From: a candidate division WOR-3 bacterium
GTDB lineage: Bacteria; Hydrothermota; Tepidihabitantia; Tepidihabitantales; Tepidihabitantaceae
Assembly (NCBI GenBank): GCA_024653355.1
Contig: JANLFQ010000001.1
Span: forward strand, 124,001-188,000
Length of the DNA: 64,000 nt
Direction: 5' to 3'
Numbering within the stretch: position 1 is the first letter of the stretch; each line of letters begins with the position of its first letter. The notes under the pieces were generated by a model. That model was given only the letters and a program-made list of their open reading frames with translations. It searched no databases and was not told where the DNA came from. Position numbers and translations under genes: made by a program. Below are positions 24,760 to 33,060 of this stretch, piece after piece.

Positions 24760-27273
24760 ATGTCAATTCTGTTCCTACTTATCTGGGGAGTTCTGACACC
24801 GCAACAGACCCAGGAGTTAGCGCGGGAGTACAATCGGGTTCAGACGCTGATTGCAAGCCACAACTATCAAGAGGCGATTAGAGGACTGAACCGCCTGGTG
24901 CGGGAGTTCGGAACAAGTGAATTTGGCAATGAACTTAATTTCGCGCTGGCAGAATGTTATTTCAATCAGGGGGAGTATCATAAGGCGTTAAGGTTGTTTC
25001 AGACACTGCTGGAGCGGCCGCGCTACTCGTATATAAAACCGGAAGCGATGTATGGGGCGAGTTTGTGTTACATTATGATGGGCAACTACCGACAGGCGCA
25101 GCTGATGCTGGAAAAATTGGCAAAGGAGCCCGGGTACAACGCTGACCCCCGGACCAATTTTGCGCTGGGTGTGCTTTACTACTTTCAACGCTCTTACGAG
25201 CAGGCGCGCACCAATCTTGACGGGCTCGAGATACCAGAAGCAAAGTTTTACCTTGGTAAATGTTATGCGCAGCTGGGAAATCCGATGCGGGCGCTGGTTA
25301 AGTTCAAAGAGGTGACCGATGCGGTGCCCAACACACCCCTGGCGTTAATGGCACACTTTAATGCCGGGTTGGCTTTATTTATCAATCGGGATTACGATGG
25401 CGCCCGGGCAAAGTTTCAATTTTTCCTGGACCAGTTCTCTTATTCGCCGTTAGCCGACTTTGCCCATTATTTCTTAGGCTGCGCCTTGATTGCTCAGAAA
25501 CAGTACTCACAGGCGATTGACCATCTTATGCCCCTTACCCGTTCGAACAACAACTTTCTTGCCGCTCATGCCAATTACTTTATCGGTTATGCTCAATTGG
25601 CGCTTGGTAAAGCCCAGGAGGCGGTAGAACGGTTTCAGCGGGTGCGGTCCAATTACCCCAGAACAATGGTTTCCAGTTATGCCCATCTGCAGCTGGCAGC
25701 GGCGATGCTGGCAACGGCTGATACGGCGCAAACGCTGCTGGCAACCAGTCAGTTGAGCCGGATGTTTACTACCGGCGCCCTTTCTGGAGTTGGTAACTAT
25801 CTCTCCGGCGTGATTTATTATCAACTGGGAGATTATCGCAGTGCCGCCGACCAGTTCGAAAACATCCTGGTCAACTATGGTGGAACCGCGCTGCGGGAAC
25901 CGGCGGCAGCGATGCTCTTGATGGCACTCAATTCAAGCGGGAAGTTTGACAACTGTGTTGCCCTGGGCACGAAGTATCTTGCTGATTATCCGGACGAAAA
26001 GTCTGAATGGCGACCCCGGATTTTGTACTCGCTCGCCGAGGGTTTTTACTATACCCAGAAGTACAGTGAGGCGGATGACTACTACCAGCGGGCATTCAAT
26101 CATCCTTCTGGCGCCGAAATCGCCCCCTATGCCCGGCTCGGAAGGTGTTACACCCTTTATCATCAGGGAAGGCTGAATGAGGCGTTGTCCGGTTTTAAGG
26201 GGTTATTGAACGCCCGGTTGAGCGATACGCTGTTCACGATTAGCGCCTATCTTGGTTACGGTTATTGCCTTTTCAATCAAGGGGAATATCTGAAGGCGCT
26301 GGATGTTTTCGAGGCTTTAACGAATACATTCCCCAACGATTCCCTCGCCGCCGTGCCGGGCTATTTCTACGCCGGTTACTGTTATTATCAGTTGAAGTAT
26401 TACGGACAAGCGGTTGACGCCTGGACGACTTTGATGAGCCGGTTTCCCTTGAACAATCAAAAGGTCGCCGAAGCCGCTTTCCGCACCGGCGACACCTATT
26501 TCAAAGCCCTGGAGTACGACAAGGCAATTGCCGCTTTTAGTTTTGTGATTGAAAAGTATCCCTTTTCGCAATTCGCCCCGGCGTCTCAGGCACTCATCGC
26601 CCAATGCTACTACAACCGGCGGCAGTATCTCGATGCGATTCGGGAATATCAAAAGTTTCTTGACTTGTACCCGTCCGATGCCCAGGTGCCTGGTGTACGC
26701 AAGAGTTTGGAGATGAGTTACTATCTCGCCGGTCAGGAGGATTCGAGCGTGATGCGGCAATTTCTGGAGCGTTTCCCTCAGTCAGAAATGGCAGCAGAAG
26801 GACAGTATGCGAAGGGTAAAGAGTTGTATGATGCGGGGCGATATGATGAGGCGATTGTTGAGTTGCAGAAAACGGTGGTTAATTTCCCTGGTTCCGGAGT
26901 TGCCGGTGATGCCCAGTTGCTGACGGCAGAATGTTATGCTCAGCTGAAAAGGTGGCAGGAAGCAGCGCAGGCTTACCAGAAGTTTCTGAGTTATTTCCCA
27001 GAACACGAACAACGAGCCGGGGCATTTTTTAATATGGGCATCGCCTACTTTAACGCCGGAGAGTACAAGGAGGCGCTCAAGGCATTTCAGACGGTGATTG
27101 ATTCTTTTGGCGATGCCGAGTATGTTGAGAGCGCAAAGAAGAATGTCGAAATTTGCAATAAACGGCTGGGTGCGGGCCAGTACAGCACACCAGTTGAAGA
27201 AGGCGAATCGGGTGCTGTGCCCGGTTCGTCCACAGAGGTGAATTCATCAACCCAAGGAGAGAAGAAACCATGA
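24760..27273 (+). CDS. Large TPR-repeat periplasmic protein
   Basis: 837 aa: a short signal peptide followed by about 20 tetratricopeptide repeats through the whole length. Each repeat is marked by A-x-Y/F-x2-G-x-Y-x2-A, for example AECYFNQGEYHKAL, MGIAYFNAGEYKEALKAF and AQCYYNRRQYLDAI. The last 30 residues are acidic and disordered. Such solenoids act as protein-protein docking scaffolds; long ones occur beside ExbB/ExbD and TonB in gliding and type IX-like loci. It starts 2 bases after the PorV-like gene and overlaps exbB by 4. Confidence 0.85.
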   Translation: MSILFLLIWGVLTPQQTQELAREYNRVQTLIASHNYQEAIRGLNRLVREFGTSEFGNELNFALAECYFNQGEYHKALRLFQTLLERPRYSYIKPEAMYGASLCYIMMGNYRQAQLMLEKLAKEPGYNADPRTNFALGVLYYFQRSYEQARTNLDGLEIPEAKFYLGKCYAQLGNPMRALVKFKEVTDAVPNTPLALMAHFNAGLALFINRDYDGARAKFQFFLDQFSYSPLADFAHYFLGCALIAQKQYSQAIDHLMPLTRSNNNFLAAHANYFIGYAQLALGKAQEAVERFQRVRSNYPRTMVSSYAHLQLAAAMLATADTAQTLLATSQLSRMFTTGALSGVGNYLSGVIYYQLGDYRSAADQFENILVNYGGTALREPAAAMLLMALNSSGKFDNCVALGTKYLADYPDEKSEWRPRILYSLAEGFYYTQKYSEADDYYQRAFNHPSGAEIAPYARLGRCYTLYHQGRLNEALSGFKGLLNARLSDTLFTISAYLGYGYCLFNQGEYLKALDVFEALTNTFPNDSLAAVPGYFYAGYCYYQLKYYGQAVDAWTTLMSRFPLNNQKVAEAAFRTGDTYFKALEYDKAIAAFSFVIEKYPFSQFAPASQALIAQCYYNRRQYLDAIREYQKFLDLYPSDAQVPGVRKSLEMSYYLAGQEDSSVMRQFLERFPQSEMAAEGQYAKGKELYDAGRYDEAIVELQKTVVNFPGSGVAGDAQLLTAECYAQLKRWQEAAQAYQKFLSYFPEHEQRAGAFFNMGIAYFNAGEYKEALKAFQTVIDSFGDAEYVESAKKNVEICNKRLGAGQYSTPVEEGESGAVPGSSTEVNSSTQGEKKP

Positions 27274-27986
27274 TAATGGGTCAGAGTATAGTTCAAATTT
27301 TCAGGAACAGTTTGGTAATGGTGATATTACTTCTGGCATCGATTACCGCCCTGGCGCTGATTCTCGAGCGGTTTTGGTATTTTACCAAAAATCGTTTTAA
27401 TCCTTCAAAGGGGCTTATGGAGTTGCGGCGGATACTGGCGCAAAACGGCCTAAGTCAAGCGCTGGATTGGAGTAAAAAGCAGAACAATCCTCTGGGAAGG
27501 TTGTTCGTGGTGGCGTTAGAAAATTACACATTGAGTGCCGAGGAGTTGTCGGATTTACTCTACAGTTTGATTCTTGAAGAGCGGATTCGCTACGAGCGGC
27601 TCCTGGGTGGTATGGGAACGCTGGCGAATGCCGCAACACTGCTCGGGCTTCTGGGAACGGTTACCGGGCTCATCGGCGCCTTTGGCAATATCGCTCTGAC
27701 CGGTTCGGGCGGGCCAGCGGTCGTATCCAAAGGAATTGCGGAGGCTTTGCTTACTACTGCCTTCGGTCTTTTTATCGGGATTCCGGTGCTGTTCTTTTAC
27801 AACTACTTTTCCAAGAAGTCGACCGACCTGACAATGGCGCTGGAAAGTGTTGCCGAACGGTTGGTGGTGTTGCTCGGTCGCTATAAGCAACCGCAGCGCG
27901 TTGAGCGGCCTTTGGAAACAAAACCGGTGCCAACCCCTTCGGTTGTGCAACCGGAAGTGAGCGAGGATACAACCTGGAAGTTCTGA
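27270..27986 (+). CDS. ExbB/TolQ/MotA-type proton channel subunit
   Basis: 238-aa inner-membrane subunit of a proton-driven motor that energises TonB or TolA. Three membrane helices: residues about 10-30, then a cytoplasmic loop to about 115, then GTLANAATLLGLLGTVTGLIG (the family signature, split here as GTLANAATLL and GLLGTVTGLIG) and AEALLTTAFGLFIGIPVLFF. The start is ATG 27270 or ATG 27276; GGAGAGAAG lies upstream. It is followed without gap by two ExbD genes and tonB. Whether it is ExbB or TolQ cannot be told from sequence, but the TonB downstream favours ExbB. Confidence 0.9.
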   Translation: MIMGQSIVQIFRNSLVMVILLLASITALALILERFWYFTKNRFNPSKGLMELRRILAQNGLSQALDWSKKQNNPLGRLFVVALENYTLSAEELSDLLYSLILEERIRYERLLGGMGTLANAATLLGLLGTVTGLIGAFGNIALTGSGGPAVVSKGIAEALLTTAFGLFIGIPVLFFYNYFSKKSTDLTMALESVAERLVVLLGRYKQPQRVERPLETKPVPTPSVVQPEVSEDTTWKF

Positions 27987-28405
27987 TGCGCCGCCGGAGC
28001 TCGGTAGAATCGTATCGCAATTCGGGATTGATATTGAACTCGCTCGTTGATATTGCCCTATCGCTGGTCATCGCCTTTATTGTCTCGATGCCGATTTTCT
28101 TTGAATCGGGGATTTTTGTCTCGGCGCCGGGGGCAGCCCGCGCTGCGGCGAATGAACCCGGTTCGGATATCAAAGCGAATATCCTCATCACCAACGACGG
28201 CAGGATAATGTTGAATGAGGCTCAGGTGTCTTATGAAAATCTTTCTGAGTTGTTGCCCCGCTTGCTCCAGCGGAGTGTAGAACGGCGGGTTATTGTTGCG
28301 GCTGAGGAGCAGGTTAAATATGACCGGGTGATGCAAATTCTCGACCTGGCGAAACAGTGTGGTGCGGCTGATATTGCGCTGTTGAGGACGAGGAGGACAA
28401 AATGA
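27986..28405 (+). CDS. ExbD/TolR-family protein, first copy
   Basis: 139 aa: short cytoplasmic basic start (MRRRSS), one membrane helix (about residues 18-37, SLVDIALSLVIAFIVSMPI) and a periplasmic domain with the ExbD pattern of ILITNDGRIMLN, LLQRSVERRVIVAAEEQVKYDRVMQILDL (read as two parts: RRVIVAAEEQ and YDRVMQILDL) and CGAADIALL. The Asp in the helix (LVDIALSL) is the likely proton-carrying residue. The start overlaps the exbB stop by one base (TGATG). Confidence 0.88.
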   Translation: MRRRSSVESYRNSGLILNSLVDIALSLVIAFIVSMPIFFESGIFVSAPGAARAAANEPGSDIKANILITNDGRIMLNEAQVSYENLSELLPRLLQRSVERRVIVAAEEQVKYDRVMQILDLAKQCGAADIALLRTRRTK

Positions 28406-28803
28406 GGAGAGAGGCACCAAACATTGACATTTTACCAATGGCTTGTGTTGGGTTGATTCTTGTTCTTGTTATGATGATGGTAGCGCCGATGGTTCTAACG
28501 CACAATGCAACGCCGGTGGAGGTGCCGCAAACGCATACCGCAGAGCGAAAAACAGAAAACGATGTCACCATTACCTATACCGCAGATGGGCGCCTTTATT
28601 TCAACGACGAACCGGTTGCCGATTTCGATGAGTTGTACAGCCGGATAGCAACCGAGATTGCCCGCGACCCGTATGTGCTCGTGGTGGTGCGGGCGGATAA
28701 AGAGTGTCTCCATTCATCGGTTCTGGACATTCTTGCCTGTGCCCGGCGGGCGGGTGCGGCGCGCATCGCCTGCGCAACCAAAAAAATCGCTCAGGGAGGA
28801 TAG
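28402..28803 (+). CDS. ExbD/TolR-family protein, second copy
   Basis: 133 aa with the same plan: one membrane helix (about residues 9-30, DILPMACVGLILVLVMMMV), then a periplasmic domain (ITYTADGRLYFND, DPYVLVVVRADKE, LDILACARRAGAARI). An Asp precedes the helix start, as in ExbD. Two different ExbD genes in a row suggest a hetero-oligomeric ExbD pair, as seen in some TonB and gliding systems. Overlaps the first copy by 4 bases. Confidence 0.88.
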   Translation: MRREAPNIDILPMACVGLILVLVMMMVAPMVLTHNATPVEVPQTHTAERKTENDVTITYTADGRLYFNDEPVADFDELYSRIATEIARDPYVLVVVRADKECLHSSVLDILACARRAGAARIACATKKIAQGG

Positions 28804-29724
28804 ATGTTTGCCCAACGCCGCAACTGGACACTGGAAATTACACTGCTCATTTCGGCGGTGCTCCATCTCTCGGGCATAATCTTGTTCTCCCGTTCCCGAC
28901 CCGCCACCAGTTCCGGGCTCGATTTGCAAGAGGTAAGTTTTATGGATGTTACTTACCGACCAGAAGTGGCAAAAGTCGTTGCTTCCAATCCGGCACCGGT
29001 AGCAAGCGGGGGTGGTGAAATTTCCGAAGGGGTGACCCCGACATATGCTTCGGGTATCGCGGCGGAAGAAGTGGCACCACTGGATATGTCGGCGACACTG
29101 GAGCGCTCAACTTCCCAGGCAAAGATTGAACTGGACCGATATGAGCTGGCAAGAGGTGGTGAGCTGGATGTGATTCGCATCGGGGGCAAGGGTTCGTCTC
29201 AGACCACCGAAGAGATTTTAACTCAGGCGCCGATATCGCTGGCGCGCGGTTCGGGAGGATCGGGAAGTGGTTCCGGGATTAGAGGTGTGCCGGGTATTCC
29301 GCAGTCCCAGTCTCAGCCTCAGCTGACGATTGAGCATCGACCTTTATCAAAGCCTTCATCAGGACCGGTATTGCCTCAGTTATCGCCCCAGAATCAACCA
29401 ACGATTCAAGCGCCGGTTACCAAAGGAACGAGTTTTCAGATTGCCGGTCCAATATCCCAGCGAGAGATTATTAATAAAGTGAAGCCGAAATACCCCAAGT
29501 GGGCACTGGACCAAAGGATAAGCGGAACGGTAACCGTGCGTATCTGGGTAATGCCCAACGGCAAAGTAAAGGGGATGCCCCAGGTGGTCTGCAGTTCTGG
29601 TTATCCCGACCTTGACCAGGTGGTGGTGCAGGCGTTGCGCGAATGGGAGTTCGCACCGCTTGGTCCAGAGGTGAAAGCAGAAGACCAGTGGGGTGATGTC
29701 ACATTTATATTTCAACTGTCTTAA
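28804..29724 (+). CDS. TonB-family energy transducer
   Basis: 306-aa protein that carries proton-motive energy from ExbB/ExbD to outer-membrane partners. A short basic N-terminus and one membrane helix (about residues 12-31) are followed by about 190 residues rich in Ser, Gly, Pro and Gln that span the periplasm. The C-terminal TonB domain covers about 215-306 (NKVKPKYPKWALDQRISGTV, VSGxV-like; VRIWVMPNGKV; ALREWEFAP). It begins right after the exbD stop. No TonB-dependent receptor is in the window, so its partner may be the PorV-like or Omp85-type proteins. Confidence 0.9.
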   Translation: MFAQRRNWTLEITLLISAVLHLSGIILFSRSRPATSSGLDLQEVSFMDVTYRPEVAKVVASNPAPVASGGGEISEGVTPTYASGIAAEEVAPLDMSATLERSTSQAKIELDRYELARGGELDVIRIGGKGSSQTTEEILTQAPISLARGSGGSGSGSGIRGVPGIPQSQSQPQLTIEHRPLSKPSSGPVLPQLSPQNQPTIQAPVTKGTSFQIAGPISQREIINKVKPKYPKWALDQRISGTVTVRIWVMPNGKVKGMPQVVCSSGYPDLDQVVVQALREWEFAPLGPEVKAEDQWGDVTFIFQLS

Positions 29725-29735
29725 CCTGATTTGAT

Positions 29736-30617
29736 ATGACGCTTTTTTTACTGGCATATTTTCTTCTGACTCAAACCGAAGATACGGTGCAGCAACGCAA
29801 GCCGGCAAACAGTCATACAATTGGCGAAGAGGTCATCGTTGGTGAGACCGAGGTCAAAATTCAGGACCAGAAACTGTATTTTCCGCCTCAGATAGACCCC
29901 TGGAGTCCGGTTAACGACCTTTTGGCACCGGAGAGTTATGTGTTTGATGAAGCGTTGTTCAAGGCAATTGATTCCCTCACGGTGCCGCACCATTTTATCC
30001 ACTCCTCATTTTTAAGGGTCCCGGTGGAGAAGAGTTTTATCTATGGCGAAATTCTGGTGTTTTTGCCGTCGTTTGAGCATCGGGTTGCCACCTGGGAGTT
30101 GGTAATTGCCAATTCGTTGGGCGAAACGGTCCGAAGGGTTCGGGAAAAAGGGCAACCTCCAGCCGTGATTACCTGGGATGGGAAAACGGATAAGGGTGAG
30201 CCAATCGCGACCGGTGAGGTTTACAGTTTCACATTTAACGCCTACGATGCCCAGGGTAATCAAACACGGATTCAATGCGAGCCCCAACGGATTAACGCCG
30301 TGGTCTGGAAGGAGAAACAGGAGTGGGTTGTTTCTGTAGCGGCAGACCAACTGTTTAGTTCTGAGGGTGCGCAACTGCTTACGGAGGCTGAAGCCCGGCT
30401 CGACGAGATTGCCAATGTTATAAAGGAGCGGTTCAGTAAAGAGGTTGTGGTTTATGTCTATTCTGCAAAGGAAAAACTTTCGAACGACCGGTGCCAGGTG
30501 ATTGAGGGGGAAATTAGCCGGCGGGTGGTTTTGCCCCGAGGGGCATTAAAGGTTGCACCAAGATTTATCCCCGGTTTACAGCCTAAACATTCCAAAGTCG
30601 AAATTCATATTATCTAA
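29736..30617 (+). CDS. Periplasmic protein with FlgD-type Ig and OmpA-like C-terminal regions
   Basis: 293 aa, last gene of the TonB/TPR operon. A short signal peptide (MTLFLLAYFLL) and an extended segment lead to an FlgD-like Ig module (about residues 110-195: WELVIANSLGETVRRV, ITWDGKTDKGEPIATGEVY). The C-terminal part (about 205-293; LFSSEGAQLLTEAEARLDEI) resembles the start of an OmpA-type peptidoglycan-binding domain but lacks a clear Asp/Arg binding pair. It may therefore anchor the complex to the cell wall; this is a weak inference. Starts 11 bases after tonB. Confidence 0.65.
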   Translation: MTLFLLAYFLLTQTEDTVQQRKPANSHTIGEEVIVGETEVKIQDQKLYFPPQIDPWSPVNDLLAPESYVFDEALFKAIDSLTVPHHFIHSSFLRVPVEKSFIYGEILVFLPSFEHRVATWELVIANSLGETVRRVREKGQPPAVITWDGKTDKGEPIATGEVYSFTFNAYDAQGNQTRIQCEPQRINAVVWKEKQEWVVSVAADQLFSSEGAQLLTEAEARLDEIANVIKERFSKEVVVYVYSAKEKLSNDRCQVIEGEISRRVVLPRGALKVAPRFIPGLQPKHSKVEIHII

Positions 30618-30618
30618 A

Positions 30619-30646
30619 AAGAACGCGTTCCAGGCGTTCTAATTTT
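30619..30646 (+). terminator. Weak terminator-like hairpin
   Basis: AGAACGC / GCGTTCT stem of seven bases with a seven-base loop, followed by AATTTT. The T-run is short, so termination may be partial. It lies between the TonB operon and fabD. Confidence 0.4.
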
Positions 30647-30672
30647 GACGCAATGAGATTTATGAGTAGCAT
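30645..30672 (+). promoter_or_regulatory. Candidate fabD promoter
   Basis: TTGACG at 30645-30650, 16-base spacer, TAGCAT at 30667-30672. It lies 30 bases upstream of the fabD ATG, which has an AAAGGAG site. Confidence 0.45.
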
Positions 30673-30702
30673 TACCAGTACAATTGTGCGAAAGGAGACG
30701 AT

Positions 30703-31623
30703 ATGAACGAGAGTTTTGGTTTTTTATTTCCCGGGCAGGGAGCCCAGTATGTTGGTATGGGGTTAGACCTTTATGAGCGTTTTCCTGCGGCGCACGATGT
30801 TTACGACCGGGCAGAGGATGTTTTGGAGTTGCCGATAAAGCGGGTTTCGTTTGCAGGACCAGAGGAGGAGTTGCGGCAGACCCGTTATACCCAGCCGGCG
30901 ATTCTTACGCACTCAATTGCGGTGCAAGCGGTGCTGGCCGGGTTAAAACCGGTTTTTGGCGCCGGGCACTCCTTGGGTGAATATTCGGCGCTGTATGCGG
31001 CGGGTTGCTTTGATTTTGATTCGGTGATGAGGATTGTAAAACGCCGTGCCGAGTTGATGTTTGCCGAGGGAGAAAGGCGCCCCGGAGCGATGGCGGCGAT
31101 TATTGGTCTTGATGTCCCAACCGTGGAAAAGGTGTGTCAGGAGGCACAGGGAGTTGTTGTGTGTGCTAATTACAATGAACCAAGGCAAACGGTAATTTCT
31201 GGCGCACCGGATGCGGTTCAAAGGGCGATGGAACTGGCAAGGGGAAAAGGGGCTATTAAAGTCGTGGCACTGCCAGTTTCCGGTGCGTTCCATTCGCCGC
31301 TTCTTGAAGAGTCGGCAAAGGAGTTTGCTGATTATCTGGACCAGTTTGAGATTAAGCCCCCGGCTTTTCCCGTGATTATGAATGTCACCGGTAAGGCGAC
31401 AACCGATATCAATGAAATCCGGCACAATCTACGGCAACAGCTTATCTCGCCGGTGCGCTGGGTCAACATTATGGAGACCGCAAGGTCTATGGGATGTAAA
31501 AGATTTCTTGAACTGGGTCCGGGTCGGGTTCTTGCCGGTCTGGCAAAGCGGATTGACCGGGAGTTTGTCGTGACCTCACTGGGAAAGGCGGCTGATGTTG
31601 ACCGTTTTCTGGGTGAGGTGTAG
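30703..31623 (+). CDS. fabD: Malonyl-CoA:ACP transacylase
   Basis: Transfers malonyl from CoA to acyl carrier protein, the entry to fatty acid elongation. 306 aa, normal length. GQGAQ at residues 11-15 begins the oxyanion region. The nucleophile elbow is GHSLGE (88-93) with the catalytic Ser90. His in GAFHSPLLEE and the C-terminal LELGPGRVLAGLAKR are as in the family. Good Shine-Dalgarno AAAGGAG. Other fab genes are not in the window; plsX and rpmF lie 13 kb away on the other strand. Confidence 0.95.
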   Translation: MNESFGFLFPGQGAQYVGMGLDLYERFPAAHDVYDRAEDVLELPIKRVSFAGPEEELRQTRYTQPAILTHSIAVQAVLAGLKPVFGAGHSLGEYSALYAAGCFDFDSVMRIVKRRAELMFAEGERRPGAMAAIIGLDVPTVEKVCQEAQGVVVCANYNEPRQTVISGAPDAVQRAMELARGKGAIKVVALPVSGAFHSPLLEESAKEFADYLDQFEIKPPAFPVIMNVTGKATTDINEIRHNLRQQLISPVRWVNIMETARSMGCKRFLELGPGRVLAGLAKRIDREFVVTSLGKAADVDRFLGEV

Positions 31624-31624
31624 G

Positions 31625-31900
31625 ATGGACTGGAAGGCATTTTTAACCACTTTTGTGGCGGTTTTTCTCGCCGAACTGGGCGATAAAACTCAGATTGCTA
31701 CCCTCTCCTTTGCTGCCGGTTTTAACTCTTTTCTGAGCGTGTTTTTGGGGAGTGCTTTGGCATTGATTTTGACTTCATTACTGGCGGCGTTAATCGGTTC
31801 CAGCCTTGCCCACATCATTCCGGAGCGCTGGGTTCATCTCGGCGCCGGTGGCATCTTTGTTGTATTGGGGGTCATCTTAGTGATTCGCAATCTTCGTTGA
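31625..31900 (+). CDS. Half-size GDT1/UPF0016 (TMEM165-like) cation transporter
   Basis: 91 aa with three membrane helices and one copy of the signature E-x-G-D-[KR]-[ST] (AELGDKTQ at about residues 15-22). Full-length members have two such repeats in about 190-210 aa and move Mn2+ or Ca2+. The half-size version must form a dimer to make the usual two-motif channel. ATG 31625 is taken as the start because it matches the family N-terminus and sits just after the fabD stop; an in-frame ATG at 31595 lies within fabD. The stop shares bases with truD. Confidence 0.85.
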   Translation: MDWKAFLTTFVAVFLAELGDKTQIATLSFAAGFNSFLSVFLGSALALILTSLLAALIGSSLAHIIPERWVHLGAGGIFVVLGVILVIRNLR

Positions 31901-33060
31901 TGAAGATTAAATGCCAGCCGGATGAGTTTCGGGTTGAGGAACTGCTGCGATTAAAACTTAAACCGCGCGGGGCTTATTCAGTATATCGGCTGGAAAAACG
32001 AAACTGGAATACGCTTGATGTTATCCGGCAACTGCAATTAAAGTACCGATTTCCGGCGGTAGCGCGCGCCGGTTTGAAAGACCGCCACTCTTATTCAATT
32101 CAATATCTATCGATACCGGGTAAGGGTCCCAAACGGGTGACAAGTGACAACTACTCTCTGACGCTGGTCGGAATGGCGGATGAACCGGTTTCCCGGGATT
32201 TACTGGTTGGCAATCGGTTTGACATTGTAATTCGTTGCCTTGACGAGGCGGAGTTAAACCGTTTGCAAGAGGCATTACCGCTCGTGCGCCAGTTTGGTTT
32301 TGTCAATTATTACGATGAACAGCGTTTTGGTTCTGCCCGACACAAACAGGGGTTTATCGCCCAAAAACTTATTCTGGGACATTACAACGGCGCATTAAAA
32401 CTTTATCTGGCAACGCCGAGCGGTGCCGACGACTCAAATACCAAACGACAGAAGCGGGCAATATTGGCGAACTGGGGCAACTGGCAAAAGTGCTGGGAGG
32501 TGGCTAATTCGGAAAATAAGCCGATTTTCAAGTACTTGATTGAGCATCCAAAGGATTTTGCGGGCGCGGTGCGCAAAATTCCGCGCACGATGCTAGAGTT
32601 GTTTATCAACGCTTATCAGGGGTGGTTGTGGAATGAGATTACAAAGGCGTTGATTGAGGAGATGGGGTTAGCGCGGCTCTTTGCTTTTTATGGATTCGGG
32701 AAACTGTTATTTTATGAAAAACTTTCGCATTCAGAGATGCGATACCTTGGAAGGTTGGTGATTCCGGCACCGGGACCGCGGGCGGAGTTTAAAAGTGAAC
32801 GGGTGGCGCGGGTTTTTCAGGAGGTGTTAAGGCGCGAAGGGTTGGAAATGGAAAGGATGAAACTGAAAGTGCGGCTGCGGGGACTTTTTTTTAAGCCTTA
32901 TGAACGACTGGTAGTGGTGCGTGCCGAACATCTGGCGGCGGCTGAACCTGAACCCGACGAATTGTACCCCGGTAAAAGCAAGGTGCGGGTTTCATTTGTG
33001 CTTCCAGCCGGTGCCTATGCAACTATCCTGTTAAAAAGACTGTTTGCCCTTCCAGTATGA
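31900..33060 (+). CDS. truD: tRNA pseudouridine-13 synthase
   Basis: Converts U13 of tRNA-Glu (and others) to pseudouridine. 386 aa. The catalytic region is GLKDRHSYSIQ with the catalytic Asp, and the second family motif is GFVNYYDEQRFGS. The insertion domain spans about residues 165-290. ATG 31900 overlaps the preceding stop (TGATG); TTG 31897 is a poor alternative. The 3' end overlaps the next gene by 4 bases. TruD is mostly found in proteobacteria, archaea and some deep lineages, so it may be useful for placing the genome. Confidence 0.92.
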   Translation: MKIKCQPDEFRVEELLRLKLKPRGAYSVYRLEKRNWNTLDVIRQLQLKYRFPAVARAGLKDRHSYSIQYLSIPGKGPKRVTSDNYSLTLVGMADEPVSRDLLVGNRFDIVIRCLDEAELNRLQEALPLVRQFGFVNYYDEQRFGSARHKQGFIAQKLILGHYNGALKLYLATPSGADDSNTKRQKRAILANWGNWQKCWEVANSENKPIFKYLIEHPKDFAGAVRKIPRTMLELFINAYQGWLWNEITKALIEEMGLARLFAFYGFGKLLFYEKLSHSEMRYLGRLVIPAPGPRAEFKSERVARVFQEVLRREGLEMERMKLKVRLRGLFFKPYERLVVVRAEHLAAAEPEPDELYPGKSKVRVSFVLPAGAYATILLKRLFALPV

